From an uncultured Bacteroidales bacterium (GTDB lineage Bacteria > Bacteroidota > Bacteroidia > Bacteroidales > F082), in contig CALBNP010000136.1 of assembly GCA_937896505.1 (NCBI GenBank), positions 1 to 64,000 on the forward strand: a stretch of DNA of 64,000 bases. The letters are read 5' to 3'. Positions 60,133-64,000 of this stretch are shown in pieces. The translations under genes and the position numbers were made by a program. How positions within the stretch are numbered: the stretch's first letter is position 1; every line of letters begins with the position of its first letter. The notes beneath the pieces were generated by a model, which had not been told where the DNA came from, made no database searches, and saw nothing but the letters and a program-made list of their open reading frames with translations.

Positions 60133-62270
60133 TCTGTTGGTTTATATTCCAATCCCATATTGTAAAGGATGAAAGAGTAGATGTCGGCTTGTTCTTCCAA
60201 GACCTTTGAAATAGGTTTGCCACCACCGTGACCAGCTTTCGAGTCGATGCGGATAATCTTAGGTTCATTACCGGTTTGGGCAGCCTGAAGCGTAGCGGCA
60301 TATTTGAAGGAGTGTGCCGGAACAACGCGGTCGTCGTGGTCGGCAGTCGTGACCATAATTGCTGGATAGTGAACATCTTCGCCACTCTTGATGGTGTGCA
60401 ATGGTGAATAGGCATACAGTGCCTTGAACATTTCTTCGTTATCTTCGCTAGTGCCGTAGTCGCTGGCCCAGTTCCAACCAATGGTGAACAGATGATAACG
60501 CAGCATGTCCATCACGCCGACTTGAGGAACGGCAACGCGGAACAAATCAGGGCGCTGATTGACGACAGCACCGACCAAAAGACCACCGTTTGAACCGCCA
60601 TTCAGGGCGAGATAATCGGCTGAGGTGTAATTGTTTGCAATCAGATATTCAGCGCAGGCGATGCAGTCGTCGAAGACATTCTGTTTCTGGAGTTTCGTGC
60701 CGGCCAAATGCCATTCTTCGCCGTATTCGTTACCGCCACGCAGGTTCATCTGTGCATAGATGCCGCCGTTTTCCATGAAAGGAAGGCGTGAGGTCGAGAA
60801 GCCAGGATTCAGCGTGATGTTGAAACCGCCGTAACCATAAAGCAGGGTAGGGTTGGTGCCATCTTTCACAAGGTCTTTCTTGTAAGTCAGGAACATAGGA
60901 ACTTTTGTGCCGTCTTTCGATTCGACAAAAACTTGTTCGGTGGTGAAGTCTTCTGGCACGAAATCGACTGCTGGAGCGCGGAAAACGGTCGAGGTGTTGC
61001 TCTCGATGTCGTAGCTGTAAATCGTGGTTGGGAAAGCGAAAGATGTGAAGGAATAGAACACTTCCTGGTCATCGTAGCGAGTGCTGAAGCCGACAGCGCC
61101 AAAGGTCGGGAACTCGATTTCGTGAACGAGCTGTCCATCCATGGTATAGACGAAGGAGTGGTTGGCGGCATCTTGGTCGTAAGTGGCAATCATCTTGCCG
61201 GCAGCAAGGTTGATGCCAGCAATGACGTTTTCGCTTTCAGGAATGACGGTTTCCCAATTTTCCATTTGCGGAGCCTTGGCCGAAACGCGGCAGATACGGC
61301 CCTTTGGCGCATCGTAGTTGGTGTAGATGTAAAGCACATCGTCGATGACATCCATAGGGCTATACGAATAGTTCATGTCGCTGGCGATTTGGACGAACTT
61401 GCCGTTTGGGTCTTGCATGTCGCGAATCCAGAGGGTGTGGCCTGCGCCTTGACCGCTTTCGAAGAGGAACATATAATGCTCGTCTTCAGTCAAATCGACT
61501 TGGTGGAAATAGCGTGGCTGTGCCGGATTTTCGTAGAAGAGCTGGTCTTGGTCTTGCGGTGTGCCAAGCTTGTGGTAATAAATCTTATGGTTTTCGTTGA
61601 CATTCGAGAATTCCTTGCCTTCTTCCGGACGGTCGTAGGCGGCATAGAAGAAGCCATCCTGATACCATGATGCGCCCGTGAACTTGGCCCATTCGATATG
61701 GTCGGGTAATAATTCTTTGGTGGCAATGTCCATCACATAGATTTCGACCCAGTCGGAACCGCTGCGCTGAATGGTGTAGGCGTAGTATTTCCCATCGTTG
61801 GAGAGAGAGCCACCGCCAAAGGCGACTGTGCCGTCTTCCGAAAGCTTGTTCGGGTCGAGAAGCACTTCGGCTTCTGCGTCAAGTGCTGACTGGATGTAAA
61901 TCACGTTCTGGTTCTGCAAACCGTCGTTCTTCGAGAACATGTAACGTCCAAAGCGCTTCGATGGCGCGCTGTAGCGTTCGTAGTTGACAATTTGCGTGAG
62001 GCGGTCCTTGATGGCGCCACGGAAAGGAATGTGACTCAGATAATCCTGAGTGACAGCCCTTTGTGCTTCAACCCAAGCCGATGTCTCAGCGCAGGTGTCG
62101 TTTTCCAACCAACGGTAAGGGTCGGCGACTTGTGTTCCGAAGTAGTCGTCAACCACGGTGGTGTCTTTTCTGGTTTCGGGATATTCATTGACGGAATAAC
62201 GCTCAGGCTGCTGGTTGCAGCCCAACAGGGTAATCATGCTTCCCATAATCAATAAGGTGGATTTTTTCAT
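60129..62270 (-). CDS. Prolyl oligopeptidase family serine peptidase (lipoprotein)
   Basis: The start at 62270 gives a lipoprotein signal (MKKSTLLIMGSMITLLGC); the upstream in-frame extension lies before the promoter. The 713-residue enzyme has a seven-bladed propeller (for example DPYRWLEND, YAYTIQRSGSDWVEIYV) and a C-terminal catalytic domain with LALNGGSNGGLLVGAVV (Ser), TTADHDDRVVP (Asp) and KAGHGGGKP (His). It cleaves short peptides after proline in the periplasm. The hydrolase gene follows in the same operon. Confidence 0.95.
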   Translation of the reverse strand: MKKSTLLIMGSMITLLGCNQQPERYSVNEYPETRKDTTVVDDYFGTQVADPYRWLENDTCAETSAWVEAQRAVTQDYLSHIPFRGAIKDRLTQIVNYERYSAPSKRFGRYMFSKNDGLQNQNVIYIQSALDAEAEVLLDPNKLSEDGTVAFGGGSLSNDGKYYAYTIQRSGSDWVEIYVMDIATKELLPDHIEWAKFTGASWYQDGFFYAAYDRPEEGKEFSNVNENHKIYYHKLGTPQDQDQLFYENPAQPRYFHQVDLTEDEHYMFLFESGQGAGHTLWIRDMQDPNGKFVQIASDMNYSYSPMDVIDDVLYIYTNYDAPKGRICRVSAKAPQMENWETVIPESENVIAGINLAAGKMIATYDQDAANHSFVYTMDGQLVHEIEFPTFGAVGFSTRYDDQEVFYSFTSFAFPTTIYSYDIESNTSTVFRAPAVDFVPEDFTTEQVFVESKDGTKVPMFLTYKKDLVKDGTNPTLLYGYGGFNITLNPGFSTSRLPFMENGGIYAQMNLRGGNEYGEEWHLAGTKLQKQNVFDDCIACAEYLIANNYTSADYLALNGGSNGGLLVGAVVNQRPDLFRVAVPQVGVMDMLRYHLFTIGWNWASDYGTSEDNEEMFKALYAYSPLHTIKSGEDVHYPAIMVTTADHDDRVVPAHSFKYAATLQAAQTGNEPKIIRIDSKAGHGGGKPISKVLEEQADIYSFILYNMGLEYKPTE

Positions 62271-62325
62271 TTTGATTTGTATTGTTTGTGTAATTCGTTC
62301 AATTCGTAGTTCCTTTTTCAGCAAA

Positions 62326-62333
62326 CAAAAGTA
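62326..62333 (-). promoter_or_regulatory. -7 box of the prolyl oligopeptidase operon
   Basis: The minus strand reads TACTTTTG, 55 bases upstream of the ATG at 62270. Confidence 0.5.
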
Positions 62334-62390
62334 CAACATTTTTTGGAAGGGATTTGAAAAATGGTCACTAATCAATATTTTTTGAAGTTT

Positions 62391-62423
62391 TACATCAAAT
62401 TTGATTTTTTTTTCGTTTCTTTG
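62391..62423 (+). promoter_or_regulatory. Possible promoter of the candidate structured RNA
   Basis: TTTG at 62391-62394 is followed after 21 bases by TTTCTTTG (62416-62423), one mismatch from TAnnTTTG. Transcription would begin near 62430. Confidence 0.4.
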
Positions 62424-62713
62424 CCAGGTCAATCGCTGATAATTCGACAAGTTCAGTAATCAGCGCTTGGCAGACATACTTAAAGAAAGGCGTTGTTCTA
62501 ACGCTTTATCTGCGGAACTCAGAATCTCGCAAATTCAAAATCTTCCACACGGTAAAGCAATGGCCAACGCCCATAATGGTAGTTTATACATTTCTCAAAT
62601 TGTATATGCTAACAGCGTGGGCTTCGGCATTGCTTATCTCTGGAAGATGGGCAATGCGAGAGCCTCTGAGTTCGGGATGAGCAATAGTTCAGATACCCGC
62701 GCTTCTTTTTTTT
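62424..62713 (+). ncRNA. Candidate structured RNA ending in an intrinsic terminator
   Basis: About 290 bases contain many complementary segments: CGCTGAT/ATCAGCG (62434-62440 with 62459-62465), GCGTT/AACGC near 62490-62504, GAACTCAG (62515-62522) with CTGAGTTC (62666-62673), TCTCGC (62525-62530) with GCGAGA (62656-62661), TATACA/TGTATA (62585-62605), and AGCGTGGG (62614-62621) with CCCGCGCT (62696-62703) followed by TCTTTTTTTT. The last stem is a terminator and crosses the GAACTCAG helix, so the two would form a pseudoknot or alternate states. It is either a free small RNA or a leader of the following gene. I could not match it to a named family. Confidence 0.55.
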
Positions 62714-62794
62714 GGTGTGTTTTGATAGCAACTAATCAAATTCAAAATGGATTAGGCGTTATGGGTGTCACGCCACCGAAAAAAGTAGTCATTT

Positions 62795-64000
62795 ATGAGA
62801 AAGAGACTTTTACTAACAGCAATTTGCGCCCTGTCGATGATGATGACAATCGCACAAAACCGTACCAATCCAGATGTGGCCGATTATTTCATCAAAGGCT
62901 ATCTTTCGATTGAGCGAGGCAACGATGGAAAACCAGTCTACAAACTGAGTGATATCCAAAAGCGAGGCATCAACTTCGACGATCCTGGGGCTGTGGTTCG
63001 TGGTCGTTTTGAGACTGATTTAGAAAATGTTAAATTCCAATTTTCACATTATACCACGGATTATCCTGGTGGAATTGGCACCCCTTTGGATTTTTGGCGT
63101 TATGACGAGTCCATAAACGAATGGCAACCCGATGTGGAGACAATGCAGGGTAGTGCAGGTGTATTAGAAAAGAAATCCATGGTGCTGATGTTGGTACTCG
63201 ACTGTAGTTCATCCCTGTCAAATGATTTCAGTTTTGTGCAACAAGCAGCCAAAGAGTTTATCAAAAGTTTGCTTGATGCCTCAAACTCAGGTAACATAAA
63301 GATTGGTATCGTGGGGTTCTCGAAAATCAGTGCAACTGAGTTTTTCCCGATAACAAGACTTACCAATGATTCTTATTATGATATGTGCCGATTCATCAAT
63401 GGGCGCAACGTGCAAAATGGAACTGCTTTGTACTATGCTATGGATAAGGCCATTGATGCTATGGAGTCATATTGCTCCGCTTCAATCCCGTCTGATGAGC
63501 CGCTTTCATCGGCCATGATGGTGACCTTTACCGATGGTCTTGACCAAACTTCTCGTGATGAAAACAAAGGCATCTATACTGCTGACGATTATTATGTCGA
63601 ATTACAACGCAAGATGAACAACAAAAGGTTTAATGGCGTGCCGCTTCAGTCGAAAATGCGAGGTGTCCGTGGTGTTGACATTGCTACGGACGCCCAATTA
63701 GGCAAGTTCTCTCAGATTGGCAACAGCCTGGCCGATTTCAAGTTGCTGAGCAATATGTCTGAATTGGGACAAGAATTCAAGTATATTGCGGAGGGCTTAA
63801 TTAACGAATGGCGTGTATTGAATTGCTATGTGCCCAATTCGTTCAAGGGCAGAGTGGCTTGGACTTATCCTTCGAAGAAGCAGGTGGTGGTTGAGAAGCC
63901 GAAGGAACCGAGGAAAAAAGGAAGGTGGTTCGTCGGTTTGAATGCAGGATTGGGACTTAGCAACTATTTTCTATATGAAGAGAATTATTACCAACAAGAA
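62795..64000 (+). CDS. Secreted von Willebrand factor A domain protein (partial)
   Basis: The frame begins at ATG 62795 with a signal peptide (MRKRLLLTAICALSMMMTIAQ) and stays open to the right edge, giving 402 residues. Residues 130-330 are a vWA domain with MIDAS motif LDCSSSLS (D136, S138, S140), a threonine in RNVQNGTALYYAM and VTFTDGLDQTS. After a Lys/Pro-rich linker (VVVEKPKEPRKKGR) the sequence GRWFVGLNAGLGLSNYFLY looks like the start of an outer-membrane beta-barrel. It probably presents a metal-dependent adhesion or scaffold domain attached to the outer membrane. Confidence 0.85.
   Translation, partial: MRKRLLLTAICALSMMMTIAQNRTNPDVADYFIKGYLSIERGNDGKPVYKLSDIQKRGINFDDPGAVVRGRFETDLENVKFQFSHYTTDYPGGIGTPLDFWRYDESINEWQPDVETMQGSAGVLEKKSMVLMLVLDCSSSLSNDFSFVQQAAKEFIKSLLDASNSGNIKIGIVGFSKISATEFFPITRLTNDSYYDMCRFINGRNVQNGTALYYAMDKAIDAMESYCSASIPSDEPLSSAMMVTFTDGLDQTSRDENKGIYTADDYYVELQRKMNNKRFNGVPLQSKMRGVRGVDIATDAQLGKFSQIGNSLADFKLLSNMSELGQEFKYIAEGLINEWRVLNCYVPNSFKGRVAWTYPSKKQVVVEKPKEPRKKGRWFVGLNAGLGLSNYFLYEENYYQQE

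Noticed and set aside
62467..62913. 148-residue open frame before the vWA gene
   Set aside because: It overlaps the start and signal peptide of the vWA protein in another frame, spans an obvious intrinsic terminator, and lacks protein-like composition. The region is better explained as structured RNA.
1..64000. tRNA, rRNA, integrase or transposase genes
   Set aside because: I looked through the gaps for cloverleaf-like and rRNA-like sequence and through all frames for recombinase motifs and found none, so the island's boundaries and mode of entry remain unproven.

Overview
The window reads as a chromosomal segment of a member of the Bacteroidota, most likely order Bacteroidales. The reasons are the recurring TAnnTTTG -7 promoter boxes (often with TTTG about 18-21 bases upstream), weak or absent Shine-Dalgarno sequences, type IX secretion C-terminal sorting tails (genes at 1780 and 46741), many lipoproteins with short LxxC-type signals, DUF5106, DUF3784 and AAA_14/DUF4143 families, and a hybrid histidine kinase with a C-terminal Hpt. 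No rRNA, tRNA, integrase or transposase was found.

Layout. 1-8676 holds ordinary envelope genes: a transporter tail, a formylglycine-generating-enzyme-like lipoprotein, a DUF4160/DUF2442 pair, an FG-GAP repeat secreted protein, an M48 lipoprotein, and an SPFH / membrane / CPBP / ribbon-helix-helix operon. 8677-10644 is repeat-rich and gene-poor. 10645-25702 is an accessory island devoted to DNA restriction and signalling. 25703-27614 holds tandem repeats, a broken AAA ATPase fragment and an intact AAA_14/DUF4143 ATPase. 27704-46525 is housekeeping and metabolism: aminotransferase, ribosomal protein S1, S4 protein, N-acetylhexosamine-kinase-like protein, thioredoxin-like protein, endonuclease/phosphatase, EamA transporter, acyl-CoA ligase, a convergent NtrC regulator and hybrid kinase, 5'-nucleotidase, aldose epimerase and ABC-F. 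46741-64000 holds a T9SS thioredoxin-like protein, a tightly overlapping five-gene minus-strand operon (LTA-synthase-like, lipid kinase, SUI1, MscS, esterase), an M23 peptidase, a beta-helix lipoprotein, a small barrel protein, a metallophosphoesterase, an Ntn hydrolase with prolyl oligopeptidase, a candidate structured RNA, and a truncated von Willebrand A protein.

The most interesting part is the island. A WYL regulator is followed by a roughly 1005-residue protein that joins HsdS-like target-recognition segments, a degenerate HsdM-like methylase fold with its catalytic motifs lost, and a C-terminal GHKL histidine-kinase ATPase. The next gene is a response regulator with an intact receiver and no DNA-binding domain. 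Then comes a type I restriction-modification operon, hsdM, DUF1016 nuclease, hsdS, RloC-like anticodon nuclease, hsdR. The WYL gene and hsdM share an almost identical 63-bp upstream sequence (60 of 63 positions by eye), which argues for co-regulation. My inference is that this is a restriction system with a two-component sensor built from restriction parts. I do not recognise it as a described system.

Limits: all family calls are from reading motifs, without database searches. Percent identities, GC values and RNA folds were not computed; pairings were checked by eye.
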